Below the pieces are notes generated by a model. It was not told the origin of the DNA and did no database searches. It saw nothing but the letters and a program-made list of their open reading frames with translations. Below are positions 43,899-53,628 of a stretch of DNA of 64,000 nucleotides, piece after piece. Position numbers and translations under genes: made by a program. This DNA comes from a bacterium 210820-DFI.6.37 (lineage in GTDB: Bacteria; Bacillota; Clostridia; Peptostreptococcales; Anaerovoracaceae), in the NCBI GenBank assembly GCA_020558355.1, contig JAJCKG010000007.1:80019-144018 (forward strand). Direction: 5' to 3'. Position 1 is the first letter of the stretch, and every line of letters starts with the position of its first letter.

Positions 43899-45063
43899 GA
43901 AGGGCACCTCCTTTTGTTTCAATGGTTTCCGCGGTGGCATTATCGCCGATGACTGCGATTTCCGCGGAATCGCAGCTTCCCAGCTTGGTTCCCGCGGGCA
44001 CAACGGAATTTTCTCCAATGATGGAGCGGCAGACCTGGGCTCCCTCCATAATCATAGCTCCCGGCAGGAGGATGGAATCTTTCACGCAGGCTCCTTCACC
44101 GATAAAAACGTTAAAGCTCAGGATGGAGTTTTCCACCTGCCCCAGGACCCGGCTTCCATTGCAGATGAGACAATTGTCGATGGACGCGTCAAGGCCGATG
44201 TAATGAGGCGGATAAAGGTTGGAATTGCTGAAAATCCGCATATCATCATCAAAGATATCAAAGCTGGGATTCTCATCCAGCAGCTCCATATTGGTCTGAT
44301 AGTAGCTGTCGATGGTTCCTACGTCCTTCCAATAGCCGTTAAAGGTATACGCGTATAATTTTTTGTTTTCCTTCAGCAGAGCCGGAATCACATTTTTCCC
44401 GAAATCGTGGTCAGAGCCGGAATCCGCGTCGTCCTTTCGCAGCGCTTCTCTTAAAACCGGCCAGTTAAAAATGTAGATACCCATAGACGCCAGATTGCTG
44501 TCCGGTTCCTTTGGTTTTTCCGCGAATTTGCTGATCTTTCCACTTTTATCCGCTGTAAGGATGCCAAAGCGGCTGGCTTCCTCCCATTCCACTTCCATTA
44601 CGGAAATGGTCAGGTCGGCTCCGCTCTTTTTATGGAAGTCCAGCATCAGGCTGTAATCCATTTTGTAAAGATGATCCCCTGAGATAATCAGAACATATTC
44701 GGGATTATAATTGTCGATAAAATCCATGTTGCGGAAAACCGCGTCGGCCGTTCCCCGATACCACTGTCCTCCCGTTTCGGTAGCGTAAGGCGGCAGGACG
44801 AACACGCCGCCATAAGCGTCATCCAGATCCCAGGCGGCCCCGGTCCCGATATAGGAGTTGAGAAGCAGCGGCTTGTACTGGGTCAAAACTCCTACTGTGT
44901 TAATATTTGAATTGGTGCAGTTAGAAAGGCTGAAATCGATGATCCGGTACTTTCCCCCGAACGCTACCGCGGGCTTCGCGATGTTCTTTGTCAGCGCTCC
45001 CAGACGACTGCCCTGGCCTCCCGCCAGCAGCATTGCCACACACTCCTGTTGCTGCATTTGCAT
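43891..45063 (-). CDS. glgC: Glucose-1-phosphate adenylyltransferase
   Basis: A 390-residue protein. The catalytic loop [16 protein letters not shown], the [19 protein letters not shown] stretch and GTADAVFRN are intact, as is the metal Asp in [19 protein letters not shown] holds the glucose 1-phosphate-binding Lys. It makes ADP-glucose from ATP and glucose 1-phosphate, the committed step of glycogen synthesis. The left-handed beta helix at the C-terminus carries the allosteric regions. AAAGGAGG precedes the ATG. Confidence 0.96.
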   Translation of the reverse strand: MQMQQQECVAMLLAGGQGSRLGALTKNIAKPAVAFGGKYRIIDFSLSNCTNSNINTVGVLTQYKPLLLNSYIGTGAAWDLDDAYGGVFVLPPYATETGGQWYRGTADAVFRNMDFIDNYNPEYVLIISGDHLYKMDYSLMLDFHKKSGADLTISVMEVEWEEASRFGILTADKSGKISKFAEKPKEPDSNLASMGIYIFNWPVLREALRKDDADSGSDHDFGKNVIPALLKENKKLYAYTFNGYWKDVGTIDSYYQTNMELLDENPSFDIFDDDMRIFSNSNLYPPHYIGLDASIDNCLICNGSRVLGQVENSILSFNVFIGEGACVKDSILLPGAMIMEGAQVCRSIIGENSVVPAGTKLGSCDSAEIAVIGDNATAETIETKGGALHE

Positions 45064-45077
45064 AATAAAACCTCCTT

Positions 45078-47510
45078 TTATTCATGCTTGTTATTCAGAT
45101 GCCAGATGTCACTGGCATATTGCGCAATTGTCCGGTCGCTGCTGAAATGTCCTGCTTTGGCAATATTCACAAGTGACATTCTGGCCCATTTGATACGGTC
45201 CTTGTACGCTTCTCCCGCTTCCCCCCATGCCCGCGTGTAGTCAGAAAAATCCTTCAGTACAAAATACTCATCGTTGTACCGGAGCAGCGCGTCGTAAATG
45301 CTCCAGAACTCATTTCCGGCCTCCGCGAAGGAGCCGTCGATCAGCTGCTGGGTGATTTCCCGCAAAACAGGATCCTGCTGACACAGCTCCTTTGCGCTGT
45401 AGCCTCCCTTTTGCAGATAGTCCATTACCTGGGACGCCCGCAGCCCAAAGATAAAGCTGTTGTCGTCCCCTACCAGCTGGTGAATCTCCACGTTGGCGCC
45501 GTCCATGGTTCCCAGAGTAACCGCTCCATTGAACATGAACTTCATATTGCCGGTACCGCTGGCTTCCTTCCCCGCGGTTGAAATCTGCTCGCTGATATCG
45601 GCGGCGGGATAAATCAGCTGCCCCAGGCTGACGCTGAAATTTTCCAGGAACACCACCTTCAGCTTTCCCCGGATATCCGGATCCCCGTTGACGGTTTCCG
45701 CCACGGTATTGATCAGACGGATCACTTCCTTGGCAAAGACATAGCTCTGGGCGGCTTTGCCGGAAAAAATAAAGGTGTAAGGGTCCATATCCAGACCCGG
45801 ATTTTTCTTCAGCAGATTGTAGAGACGGATCACTTTAAATACATTGAGAAGCTGACGCTTGTAGGCGTGAATCCGTTTGACCTGCACATCAAAGACTGAG
45901 CTGGGATCCACTAAAATCCCCGTCTGATCCTTGATGTACTGAGCCAGTCTGCATTTATTGTCATATTTAGCGTCCATCAGCTCTCCAAGGAAGCCTTCAT
46001 CCTCCTGGTATTCCAGCAGACGCTCCAGCCGGCCTGTATCCCGAATCCATTCATCCCCAACAGCTCTGCTGATGAGCCGGCTCAGGCCAGGATTCGCCTC
46101 CAGAAGAAAGCGCCGGTAGCTGACTCCGTTTGTCTTATTATTGAACTTTTCAGGGCAGGCCCTGTAGAATTCTTTGAACACATCCTTCTTTAAAATTTCT
46201 GTATGGATGGCGGCCACCCCATTTACAGAATGGCTCCCTATAATGGACAGATTGGCCATCCGTACCTGTCCGTCCCACAAAATAGCCGTAGCCTGAAGAT
46301 CGTTCTGCCAGTGGTCGCCGGTTCTGGAGAAGCTTTCCCGATAGCGGCGGTCGATTTCCTCGATGATCATGTAGACCCTTGGAAGAAGACTTTCCATCAG
46401 AGGAATGGGCCAGCGCTCCAGAGCTTCCGGCATAATGGTGTGGTTTGTAAAGGACATGGTTTTTGTGGTAATCTCCCAGGCCTCATCCCACTCCAGACGC
46501 TCCTGATCCAAAAGGACCCGCATCAGCTCCGGCACGCAGAGGGCCGGATGCGTATCGTTGGTGTGGATCGCGACTCGGTCTGAAAATCTATCCCATTCCT
46601 CTGTCCCAAAGCGGCGTTTGTAGTGATTGACGATGGAAGCGATCCCAGCGGCCACCAGAAAATATTCCTGCTTCAGGCGCAGCTCTTTTCCAGCGGGCGT
46701 GCTGTCATCCGGATAGAGAATGGCGGTAATGGCCTCGATCTCATTGCGCTCCCGCACGGCTTCACTGTACTGTCCCCGGCTGAAGGCCTCCAGATTGATT
46801 TTTTCCTCCGCGGGCTCTGCCTGCCACAGGCGAAGCATATTAGCGGTTTTCCCGCCGTATCCCGCAATGGGAACGTCGTAAGGCACCGCAATAACCGTCT
46901 GATAGTTTATATGTTCAAAATTTATTTTTCCATTTTCATAGGTCCGGCTTACTGTTCCTCCGAAATGGACCTCAACCGCGCTGTCAGAATTGCGGATCTC
47001 CCATGGATAGCCGTTTGTAAGCCACGGATCCGGTTCTTCCCGCTGCTGGCGCTCCTGGATCTTCTGTTTGAAAAGGCCAAAGCGGTAACGGGCGCCCATG
47101 CCGGTGCCGTCAATGTCAAGGAATGCCATAGAGTCCAGAAAGCAGGCCGCCAGCCTTCCCAGTCCCCCGTTTCCCAAGCCGGGATCCGGTTCCATGGCGC
47201 ACAGCTCATCCAGATCCTCCCCCAGCTCAGCCAGACCTTCCCTGACCAGCCCTTCCGCGCCGAAGGCCAAAAGATAATTGTCCAGCAGCCTTCCCATAAG
47301 AAATTCCATAGAAAAGTAATAAACCCTCTTATCCTGATTTTCTCTGTGCCGCTGGCGCGTCCAGGTATGAAGCTCCGCGGCTTTGCTGCAGATCATCTTT
47401 GCCAGAACCTCATATCTTTCACGCTTTGTACATTCTTCAAAGGGTCTGGCCATAAGCGTCACACATTCCGCCAGATACCGCTTTTTAAAGTCTTCTTTTC
47501 CCAAAAACAT
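45078..47510 (-). CDS. glgP: Glycogen/alpha-glucan phosphorylase
   Basis: The start is the ATG at 47510, with AGGAGG eleven bases upstream, inside a frame that extends back into glgB. The 810-residue GT35 enzyme has [14 protein letters not shown], the family block [21 protein letters not shown] and the PLP-lysine motif [15 protein letters not shown]. It releases glucose 1-phosphate from chain ends with phosphate. Having the degradative enzyme inside the biosynthetic operon suggests coordinate storage turnover. Confidence 0.95.
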   Translation of the reverse strand: MFLGKEDFKKRYLAECVTLMARPFEECTKRERYEVLAKMICSKAAELHTWTRQRHRENQDKRVYYFSMEFLMGRLLDNYLLAFGAEGLVREGLAELGEDLDELCAMEPDPGLGNGGLGRLAACFLDSMAFLDIDGTGMGARYRFGLFKQKIQERQQREEPDPWLTNGYPWEIRNSDSAVEVHFGGTVSRTYENGKINFEHINYQTVIAVPYDVPIAGYGGKTANMLRLWQAEPAEEKINLEAFSRGQYSEAVRERNEIEAITAILYPDDSTPAGKELRLKQEYFLVAAGIASIVNHYKRRFGTEEWDRFSDRVAIHTNDTHPALCVPELMRVLLDQERLEWDEAWEITTKTMSFTNHTIMPEALERWPIPLMESLLPRVYMIIEEIDRRYRESFSRTGDHWQNDLQATAILWDGQVRMANLSIIGSHSVNGVAAIHTEILKKDVFKEFYRACPEKFNNKTNGVSYRRFLLEANPGLSRLISRAVGDEWIRDTGRLERLLEYQEDEGFLGELMDAKYDNKCRLAQYIKDQTGILVDPSSVFDVQVKRIHAYKRQLLNVFKVIRLYNLLKKNPGLDMDPYTFIFSGKAAQSYVFAKEVIRLINTVAETVNGDPDIRGKLKVVFLENFSVSLGQLIYPAADISEQISTAGKEASGTGNMKFMFNGAVTLGTMDGANVEIHQLVGDDNSFIFGLRASQVMDYLQKGGYSAKELCQQDPVLREITQQLIDGSFAEAGNEFWSIYDALLRYNDEYFVLKDFSDYTRAWGEAGEAYKDRIKWARMSLVNIAKAGHFSSDRTIAQYASDIWHLNNKHE

Positions 47511-47532
47511 ATTGCTGCTGTCCTCCTGATAT

Positions 47533-49422
47533 TTATTCGTTTTGTGTATATGGCGCAAAGATCGTACCTCCTACAGGCGGGACTGTAATTTCAATATACT
47601 GCTCCTGCCCGTGATAAATGCCTTTTTTCGCCTTTACCGGCTCAGGATTCAGATGCCCGCTTCCGCCGAATTCCCCGGCGTCCGAGCTGAATATCTCCTG
47701 GTAGCGGCCGGGCTTTGGCACGCCGATCTTATATTTCCGGTAAGTGTCCGGCTGAAAATTAAGGAGAATGACGGTAAAGTCCTCCGGCTTTTTTCCCTGC
47801 CGTTTGAAAACCAGAACGCTCTGCTCCTTATTGTCCGCTTCCAGCCACTGGTAGCCTTCCCAGCTGTAATTACGCTGCCATAAAGAAGGCTGGTTCCGGT
47901 AAAAATGATTCATTTCTTTTACAAAGCGCTGGTGCTTTGCGTGGGCCTGATAATCCAGCAGGAACCATTCCAGGCCTTCATAGAACCGCCACTCGATAAA
48001 CTGACCGAACTCGTTTCCCATAAAATTCAGTTTCGCGCCGCTGTGGCACATCTGATACAGGAGCAGGAGCCTGAGCCCGGCAAACTGTCTCCAGTAATCC
48101 CCCGGCATCCGTCCGATCAGAGACCGTTTTCCATGGACGACTTCGTCGTGAGAAAGAGGCAGAACAAAGTTCTCATTAAAGGCGTACATCATGGAGAAGG
48201 TCAGGAGGCTATGGCTGCCGTCCCGGAAGGGAAAATCCAGGGCGCAGTATTTCAGCGTGTCGTTCATCCATCCCATATCCCATTTGTAATGAAACCCAAG
48301 GCCTCCGTCTTTTGGCGGGCAGGTTACAAGCGGCCAGGCCGTGCTCTCTTCCGCCGCGGTAAAGACGTCGGGAAGCAGCTGTCCGATGGCGGTATTGCAC
48401 TTCTGAAGGAAGGCCTTTGCCGCCAGATCCTCTTCTCCCCCCAGATGGTTATACCGTTTTTTACTGTCATCGCCGATTCCGTAATTCAGGTACAGCATAC
48501 TGCTGACGCCGTCTACCCGCAGACCGTCCGCGTGGTATTCCTCCAGCCAGTAAACTGCGTTGCTGATGAGAAAGCTCTGGACCTCAGGGCGGGTGTAATC
48601 GAATTTAAAGGTGCCCCATTCCACATGCTCTTCCGATTCGTAAAGGGGCGTTCCGTTAAAACGGGACAGGCCGTGGGCGTCCCTGCAGAAATGGCCCGGC
48701 ACCCAGTCCAGAATCACGCCGATTCCCGCCTGATGGAAGCAGTCGATCAGATATTTAAAATCCCGGGGCGTCCCAAAACGGCTGGTGGGTGCGTAATAGC
48801 CTGTGATCTGATATCCCCAGGAGCCATCAAAGGGGTGTTCCATAACCGGCATGAATTCCACATGGGTATATCCCATTTCCTTTACATAGGCGGTCAGCTC
48901 CGACGCCAGCTCCCGGTAGGAATAAAAGTCCGGGTCCTCCGGGTTTTTCCCGTGCTGCTTCCAGGAGCCCAAATGTACTTCGTAGATATTAAGGGGCTTT
49001 TCAAAGTGGGAGCCGCTTTTTCTCTCTTGCATCCACTGGCCGTCCTTCCATTCATAGGAAAGCTCCGCCAGTCTGGAAGCGGTTCCCGGCCTTTTTTCCG
49101 CGGAAAAGGCAAAGGGGTCCGCTTTGTAAAGGATTTCTCCCGACTGTGTTTCGATCCGATATTTGTAAAGCATTCCCTCCGCCGCTCCCGGCACAAAGGT
49201 TTTCCAGATACCGCTGTTTCCTTCCGGCTCCATAAAGAACCCGCTGCCGCTCCAGCCGTCAAACTCCCCTGTAACACAAACGGATTTGGCCATGGGCGCC
49301 CATACGGCAAAGAAATAGCCGCTTTTTCCGTCCAGCTCTTCTTTACGCGCGCCCAGCATGGTATAACAATGAAAGTGTTCTCCCTGTCTGAACCGTTTTA
49401 GATCATTCTGGTCAAAACGCAT
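47533..49422 (-). CDS. glgB: 1,4-alpha-glucan branching enzyme
   Basis: A 629-residue GH13 protein. An N-terminal CBM48 domain (about 15-105) includes YFAVWAPMAKSVCVTGEFD. The barrel then shows YEVHLGSW, HPFDGSWGYQ, GLRVDGVSSM with nucleophile Asp near 303, AAEES with acid Glu near 357, and LPLSHDEVVHGK. It makes alpha-1,6 branches. First gene of the six-gene glycogen operon; the gap 49423-49570 must hold its promoter, of which only a CATAAT -10-like box is visible. Confidence 0.95.
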   Translation of the reverse strand: MRFDQNDLKRFRQGEHFHCYTMLGARKEELDGKSGYFFAVWAPMAKSVCVTGEFDGWSGSGFFMEPEGNSGIWKTFVPGAAEGMLYKYRIETQSGEILYKADPFAFSAEKRPGTASRLAELSYEWKDGQWMQERKSGSHFEKPLNIYEVHLGSWKQHGKNPEDPDFYSYRELASELTAYVKEMGYTHVEFMPVMEHPFDGSWGYQITGYYAPTSRFGTPRDFKYLIDCFHQAGIGVILDWVPGHFCRDAHGLSRFNGTPLYESEEHVEWGTFKFDYTRPEVQSFLISNAVYWLEEYHADGLRVDGVSSMLYLNYGIGDDSKKRYNHLGGEEDLAAKAFLQKCNTAIGQLLPDVFTAAEESTAWPLVTCPPKDGGLGFHYKWDMGWMNDTLKYCALDFPFRDGSHSLLTFSMMYAFNENFVLPLSHDEVVHGKRSLIGRMPGDYWRQFAGLRLLLLYQMCHSGAKLNFMGNEFGQFIEWRFYEGLEWFLLDYQAHAKHQRFVKEMNHFYRNQPSLWQRNYSWEGYQWLEADNKEQSVLVFKRQGKKPEDFTVILLNFQPDTYRKYKIGVPKPGRYQEIFSSDAGEFGGSGHLNPEPVKAKKGIYHGQEQYIEITVPPVGGTIFAPYTQNE

Positions 49423-49570
49423 CGCTTCCTCACCCGCTTTCTAAAAAATAAGTATCCTGATTCTTATTATGGCTTTTAAGCGCTAACCTAACACAAAGGT
49501 ACGCGCAATTGATCTTTTTTTCTGATATTTTTATTTTACCTCTTTTTGCTTCTTATGGCAACCAATGGAT

Positions 49571-49600
49571 AAAAAAGGCCCCGCGGCAAAGCCGGGGGCC
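49571..49600 (-). terminator. Terminator of the V-ATPase/HydS transcription unit
   Basis: On the minus strand GGCCCCCGGC-TTT-GCCGCGGGGCC (one mismatch) is followed by six T residues. It begins 13 bases after the stop of the [2Fe-2S] protein gene and marks the end of the long unit. Confidence 0.92.
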
Positions 49601-49612
49601 TCTCTTCCTATT

Positions 49613-49957
49613 TTATCCCGCTGTATATTCTTTTACGACGGTTCCGCCTATAATGTGCTCTTTCACAACCCGGGCGGCCTTATCTTCCGTCATCTTAATG
49701 TAGGTTGTCTTTGTCCCGTCCTCATCGTAAACCTCTACGATAGGCTCCAGTTTACACATGCCGATACAGCCCATCATGGTCAGTTCCACATTTTTCAGAC
49801 CCCGGGTCCGTATCTCATTGGCAAAGGAATTCATCACAGGCCGGGCGCCCGCGGCAATCCCGCAGGTGGCCATTCCTACGGAAATGACCTTTTTCCCCGC
49901 TTGTTTCGCCTCTTCTTCCCCTTTTCTGATTTTTTCCAGTTCTTCTAAAGTCTTCAT
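49613..49957 (-). CDS. HndB-like [2Fe-2S] ferredoxin-domain protein
   Basis: The start is the ATG at 49957 with GGGAGG eight bases upstream, giving 114 residues. After a charged helix comes the thioredoxin-like fold with GMATCGIAAGARPVM and MMGCIGMCKLEPIVEV. Only three cysteines of the usual four-Cys [2Fe-2S] pattern are visible, as is common in HndB-type proteins. HndB is a small subunit of NADP-reducing hydrogenases. Here it is separated from hydCBA by over 30 kb and follows the sensory-type hydrogenase with seven bases between start and stop areas, so it is probably that protein's redox partner. Confidence 0.85.
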   Translation of the reverse strand: MKTLEELEKIRKGEEEAKQAGKKVISVGMATCGIAAGARPVMNSFANEIRTRGLKNVELTMMGCIGMCKLEPIVEVYDEDGTKTTYIKMTEDKAARVVKEHIIGGTVVKEYTAG

Positions 49958-49962
49958 AATTC

Positions 49963-51567
49963 TTACCTCCCTCGCGTGCGGTTCAGAATGATACACGCTC
50001 TCTCCGTAATCAAGCCTCGTACAACATCTTCCGCAAAGGCCTTGCAGGTAGGCGCGCCGCAGACGCCGCAGTCCACTCCCGGAAGCGCGCTTACGATCCG
50101 CCCCATTTCCTCCATCTTTTTCAAGGATACATTAATATCGTCATCCAGCTGGAGTACCGGCCGGTAACGAAGCTCCCGGTTCCGAACCAGCTCTTCTTCA
50201 TTATGAGAAACATTCAAAATCCGCTCGCCGTATCTGGCCTTGGCTTCATCTATGATCACTTTGATATTGGTCTTTGCCGAATAGCTGTTTTCCACCGTCA
50301 GCGAGCCGCCGCAGCATCCGCCGGTGCAGGCTTCCGCTTCAATAAATTCGACGCCTTCCAGCTTTTCGTCCTCCACCTTCTCAAAGATATCGATGACTTC
50401 ATCGATCCCGTCCACCGCAATGAATTTATCTGTGCCAAGGGCCAGACTCTCACCGCCCGGGTTGGTCCACCGAAGCCCCATAACACCGGTCTTTTCCAGC
50501 GGCTCCACATCGGAATCCTCCAGCGTTTTCAAATTATGGATGACCTGCTTGTACACTTCGGAAATGGCCACCATTTCATCCACATCGGTCTCTATCACCT
50601 CATCGCTTTCCCGTATAAAGGAAATTTTAGCTGTACACGGGGCGATAAAGAAAATACCGATCTTCTTATCCGGGTGCTTTGCTTCGGCTTCTCTTCTTGC
50701 CATGCTTGCCACCACCTCCACCGGAGGCCGGTAATCCAGCACGTGTTCCAGCAGATTGGGAAATCGAATCTGGATCAGCTTTAGGACAGAAGGGCAGCCG
50801 GAAGAAATCATAGGCAGGGGCCGCTGCCCCTTTTCCATCTGCTTTCTTGTGGCGTAGCTGATCATCTCGGCTCCAATGGCCTCTTCATAGACATCATCAA
50901 AGCCCACCCGCTTCAACGCCGTCAGCAGGTGATTCCTGGATTTTACGCCTTTAAACTGTCCGAAAAAGGATGAGGCCGGAATGGCGATTTTATAATCGTA
51001 ATCAGCCAGAGCCTCCAGCGTGTCCACCACTGGTCTGGTAGCGTGTCTCGGACAGACCTTGACACACATGCCGCACTCAATGCAGCGCTCCGGGCTGATG
51101 ACAGCCTTCCAGCTTCGAACGCGGATGGCCTCAGTTGGACAGCTGCGGACGCAGTGAATGCATCCGATGCACCGATCCTGCTCCAGATGAATCGACGTCA
51201 CATGATAGGGCTCAAGGGACAGAGGGCCTTCCCTGAGGCCGATGCTGTGCAGCTTTCCGCACACCGTAAAGGTGGTGTCTTCCGTTTCCACCAGCGCGAT
51301 ATTCCGGTTGCGGGCCAGCTCGATCATAGTGTCTGTGGCTACCTTCCCGCAGGTGATAATAATGCAGGTGATATTCATCATTTCCGACGCACGGATGGTC
51401 TGGGGATTTACCAGACTGGTAATGAGAATACTGTCATCCGCCGTATCCAGCATCACGTTGCTCATAAGGTCAGAGGCTACCGCGTAGGAATATTCCCTCT
51501 GCAGAAGGCTGTCTGTTTCATAGAGCAGCCGCCCCTTTATCAATCTTACGATTTCCTTCAATTCCAC
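49963..51567 (-). CDS. HydS-like putative sensory [FeFe] hydrogenase
   Basis: The start is a GTG at 51567, with GGGAGG eight bases upstream, giving 534 residues. Domains: a DRTGG-like fold (about 1-110); two [4Fe-4S] sets (Cys133/136/139/143 and 162/165/168/172); an H-cluster domain; and a C-terminal four-Cys Fe-S motif (Cys500, 503, 508, 525). The four H-cluster ligands are kept at Cys258, Cys311, Cys414 and Cys418. The proton-relay cysteine that precedes the first ligand is Gly257 (SSGCPS instead of TSCCPxW), and the third motif is CTGGCCGGSL. These are traits of group C/D sensory hydrogenases, which have low activity and are thought to detect H2 or redox state. It overlaps the HATPase gene by 50 bases. 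Confidence 0.88.
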   Translation of the reverse strand: MELKEIVRLIKGRLLYETDSLLQREYSYAVASDLMSNVMLDTADDSILITSLVNPQTIRASEMMNITCIIITCGKVATDTMIELARNRNIALVETEDTTFTVCGKLHSIGLREGPLSLEPYHVTSIHLEQDRCIGCIHCVRSCPTEAIRVRSWKAVISPERCIECGMCVKVCPRHATRPVVDTLEALADYDYKIAIPASSFFGQFKGVKSRNHLLTALKRVGFDDVYEEAIGAEMISYATRKQMEKGQRPLPMISSGCPSVLKLIQIRFPNLLEHVLDYRPPVEVVASMARREAEAKHPDKKIGIFFIAPCTAKISFIRESDEVIETDVDEMVAISEVYKQVIHNLKTLEDSDVEPLEKTGVMGLRWTNPGGESLALGTDKFIAVDGIDEVIDIFEKVEDEKLEGVEFIEAEACTGGCCGGSLTVENSYSAKTNIKVIIDEAKARYGERILNVSHNEEELVRNRELRYRPVLQLDDDINVSLKKMEEMGRIVSALPGVDCGVCGAPTCKAFAEDVVRGLITERACIILNRTRGR

Positions 51568-52147
51568 CAGGGCCACCTCCCATCTCCGGCAAAATCTCCT
51601 TGAAGATTAAATTTACCTGCTCATTAATCAGGGTTTCCGCCCGGAAAGCCGCGTCCATAGCGCTTCCTCCCTGCCGCTTCAGAGCTTCCGAAAACCTGCG
51701 GCTGTCAAAATAAAAGGTTCCCCTACTGCTGGAAATCATCAGATTCAGTTTCAGGCTTTCATGAGACAGCATCGTAAGGAAAAACACATTGCCCAGGTTT
51801 CCCAGCGGCTGCCGGTCGATGGACCCGGTCTCAAAGGACGCGGTCAGTACCGTACCCTGTCCCACCTGAGATTCCAAAACAAGGTCCCCTCCCGCCAGAA
51901 GCGCCGCTTCCTTAAACATGGGCAGCCCCAGCCCTACCATTCTGGTGGTTCTGGAGGTATGGAACGGATCGGTTGCTTTTTTCAGTGTTTCCTCATCCAT
52001 TCCGCAGCCATTGTCTTTTACTGTAATAACCAGCTGACAATCCTCCTGGCAGGTTTTAACGCCGACAGAAATTTCAGAGCTATCCGCCGTTATAGAGTTC
52101 TGCATAACATCCATGATATGTAGGGCCAGTTCTTTCATGATATTCAC
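51518..52147 (-). CDS. HATPase-type ATP-binding protein (histidine-kinase-like)
   Basis: A 209-residue protein. Residues 1-115 are a GHKL ATPase domain with N-box IMDVMQNSITADSS, G1 box DNGCGM and G2 box GLGLPMFKEAA. There is no dimerisation/phosphoacceptor domain, so it cannot be an ordinary histidine kinase by itself. The remaining 90 residues are an undefined helical tail. It lies between the PHP gene (four-base overlap) and the HydS-like gene (50-base overlap), a context known from other clostridial HydS loci. Output by phosphorylating a protein partner is an inference. Confidence 0.82.
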   Translation of the reverse strand: MNIMKELALHIMDVMQNSITADSSEISVGVKTCQEDCQLVITVKDNGCGMDEETLKKATDPFHTSRTTRMVGLGLPMFKEAALLAGGDLVLESQVGQGTVLTASFETGSIDRQPLGNLGNVFFLTMLSHESLKLNLMISSSRGTFYFDSRRFSEALKRQGGSAMDAAFRAETLINEQVNLIFKEILPEMGGGPGGIEGNRKIDKGAAAL

Positions 52148-52878
52148 CTCAAGTCTTTCTCATTGATCCAGTTGATCACATCGCGGGCTGTAAGCTTATC
52201 CTTTGAAACCGGAAGCTCGATGGCATTTTTCCCCCGGCTCATACAGGCCAGTCTGTGGCTGTCTGTGCCGTACAGCAGCGTCTTGTCTTTCAGTTCCTTC
52301 CTTTCCGCCGCAAAAGCCCTTCCCTCTTCCGAATCGGTCACTTCCGCGACGCCAGTACGCAGTCCGGCTGGGAAGGTTCCCAAAACCGAAAGAACGCTGT
52401 ACGCGTTTCGGTCCACATGAGAAAAATACGCGCAGCCGGAAAGCCCTCTGGCTGCCGCGAACACTTCCTCCACAGTCAGATCCGCGGAGACTAAAAGCAG
52501 CTGCTTTTCTTTTCCCACAATATGGTCCTGCCAGTCCATCAGATACTGAGGCCCGAATATATCCTCCTGATTGGGAACAGGCAGGAGCTTCTTTTTTACC
52601 AGGCGTTCCATTTCCCCGGCGGCCTCTACATCGGCAAAGAGACAGCTGATGTGGACTTCTTCGGCAGATTCCACTTCGATGCCGGGGATCAAGACCAGAG
52701 GCTTTCCCTGAGCGCACTTTTCTATGGCAGCCAGATTTCCAGCGGAATTGTGGTCCGTCACCGCAATCAGATCCAGACCGGCAAGCACTGCCATGTTGAC
52801 AATATTGTTGGGGGTCATCTCTTCTTCCGCACAGGGCGAAAGCGCCGAATGGATGTGAAAATCATAGCGATATTTCAT
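52144..52878 (-). CDS. PHP-domain phosphoesterase
   Basis: A 244-residue protein. The PHP metal motifs are present: FHIHSALSPC (His8, His10), AVTDHNSAGN (Asp42, His43), PGIEVESAEEVHISC, and TDSHR near the C-terminus. PHP domains hydrolyse phosphoesters of nucleotides, sugars or proteins using a trinuclear metal site. In this locus, beside two GHKL ATPases, it may remove phosphate from a signalling protein or hydrolyse a nucleotide messenger; neither is shown. Overlaps four bases with each neighbour. Confidence 0.88.
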   Translation of the reverse strand: MKYRYDFHIHSALSPCAEEEMTPNNIVNMAVLAGLDLIAVTDHNSAGNLAAIEKCAQGKPLVLIPGIEVESAEEVHISCLFADVEAAGEMERLVKKKLLPVPNQEDIFGPQYLMDWQDHIVGKEKQLLLVSADLTVEEVFAAARGLSGCAYFSHVDRNAYSVLSVLGTFPAGLRTGVAEVTDSEEGRAFAAERKELKDKTLLYGTDSHRLACMSRGKNAIELPVSKDKLTARDVINWINEKDLR

Positions 52879-53204
52879 GACAGCAGCTCATGAAGCCGCC
52901 AGCACAGCTCGTACGCGTCCATTTCGCTTGACAAGACAGCGATGTCTTTTTCCTCCGCCTTTTCCGCAGTTGCCGCTTCCACCGCAATCCCTTCGGGAAC
53001 GATGATACAGGCCGCTTCGTCCAGCTCCGCCACTGCCAGCACATTCAGATGGGTCTGCACTGTGATCCAGGCGTTTCCCGCTTCACATCCGCTCATGACC
53101 CGGCTGAGAAGGTCACACACATAAACACCTGTGATTTCCCGGTCCCGTCCTCCTGAGGTCACAGGCTGCATCCCCAGGGCGTGGACCATATCCTTTACTT
53201 TCAT
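52875..53204 (-). CDS. Stand-alone DRTGG-domain protein
   Basis: A 109-residue protein that is essentially one DRTGG domain. The pattern GVYVCDLLSRVM, then AWITVQTHLNVLAVAELDEAACIIV and a final helix after EEKDIAVLSSEMDAYELCWRL, lines up with the N-terminus of the HydS-like hydrogenase two genes downstream (YAVASDLMSNVM, ILIT, CIII). DRTGG domains bind nucleotides or phosphate in some proteins. The shared domain suggests that this small protein and HydS associate. Confidence 0.82.
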   Translation of the reverse strand: MKVKDMVHALGMQPVTSGGRDREITGVYVCDLLSRVMSGCEAGNAWITVQTHLNVLAVAELDEAACIIVPEGIAVEAATAEKAEEKDIAVLSSEMDAYELCWRLHELLS

Positions 53205-53213
53205 GGGCCCTCC

Positions 53214-53627
53214 TTATTTTATGTATACCACCATTTTTACTTTTGTACCCTGTCCGGGCGCGGTAATGATTTCCAGCTCGTCCGTATTCTTTTTGATATT
53301 GGGAAGCCCCATGCCGGCGCCAAATCCCATTTTCCGCACCTGCTCGCTGGCCGTGGACCAGCCCTCCTGCATGGCCAGGGAAAGATCCTCGATTCCTTTT
53401 CCGGAATCTGAAATAACGATTTTAATCTGTCCGCTGTCGATGTCCACATGGGCGGTTCCTCCGCCTCCGTGGATAAAAGCGTTGATCTCCGCCTCATACA
53501 TGGCCACAGCGACTCTCTTTATAACAGGCGGAGACACACCAAGCTTCGCCAGCGTTTTTTTTACACTGCTTGATGCCTCTCCGGCCATGTCAAAATTATT
53601 TCCGTCAATGATAAAATCCAGTTTCAT
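53214..53627 (-). CDS. RsbW/SpoIIAB-like anti-sigma factor serine kinase
   Basis: A 137-residue GHKL ATPase. N-box YEAEINAFIHGGG, G1 box DSGKGI, and G2 box GFGAGMGLPNIKK are all present, and the length is that of anti-sigma factor kinases. Such proteins bind a sigma factor or phosphorylate a STAS anti-anti-sigma protein. No STAS protein, phosphatase or sigma factor gene lies in the window. It starts one base after the atpD-type gene of the V-ATPase ends, placing it in the same transcript. Confidence 0.85.
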   Translation of the reverse strand: MKLDFIIDGNNFDMAGEASSSVKKTLAKLGVSPPVIKRVAVAMYEAEINAFIHGGGGTAHVDIDSGQIKIVISDSGKGIEDLSLAMQEGWSTASEQVRKMGFGAGMGLPNIKKNTDELEIITAPGQGTKVKMVVYIK

Positions 53628-53628
53628 A

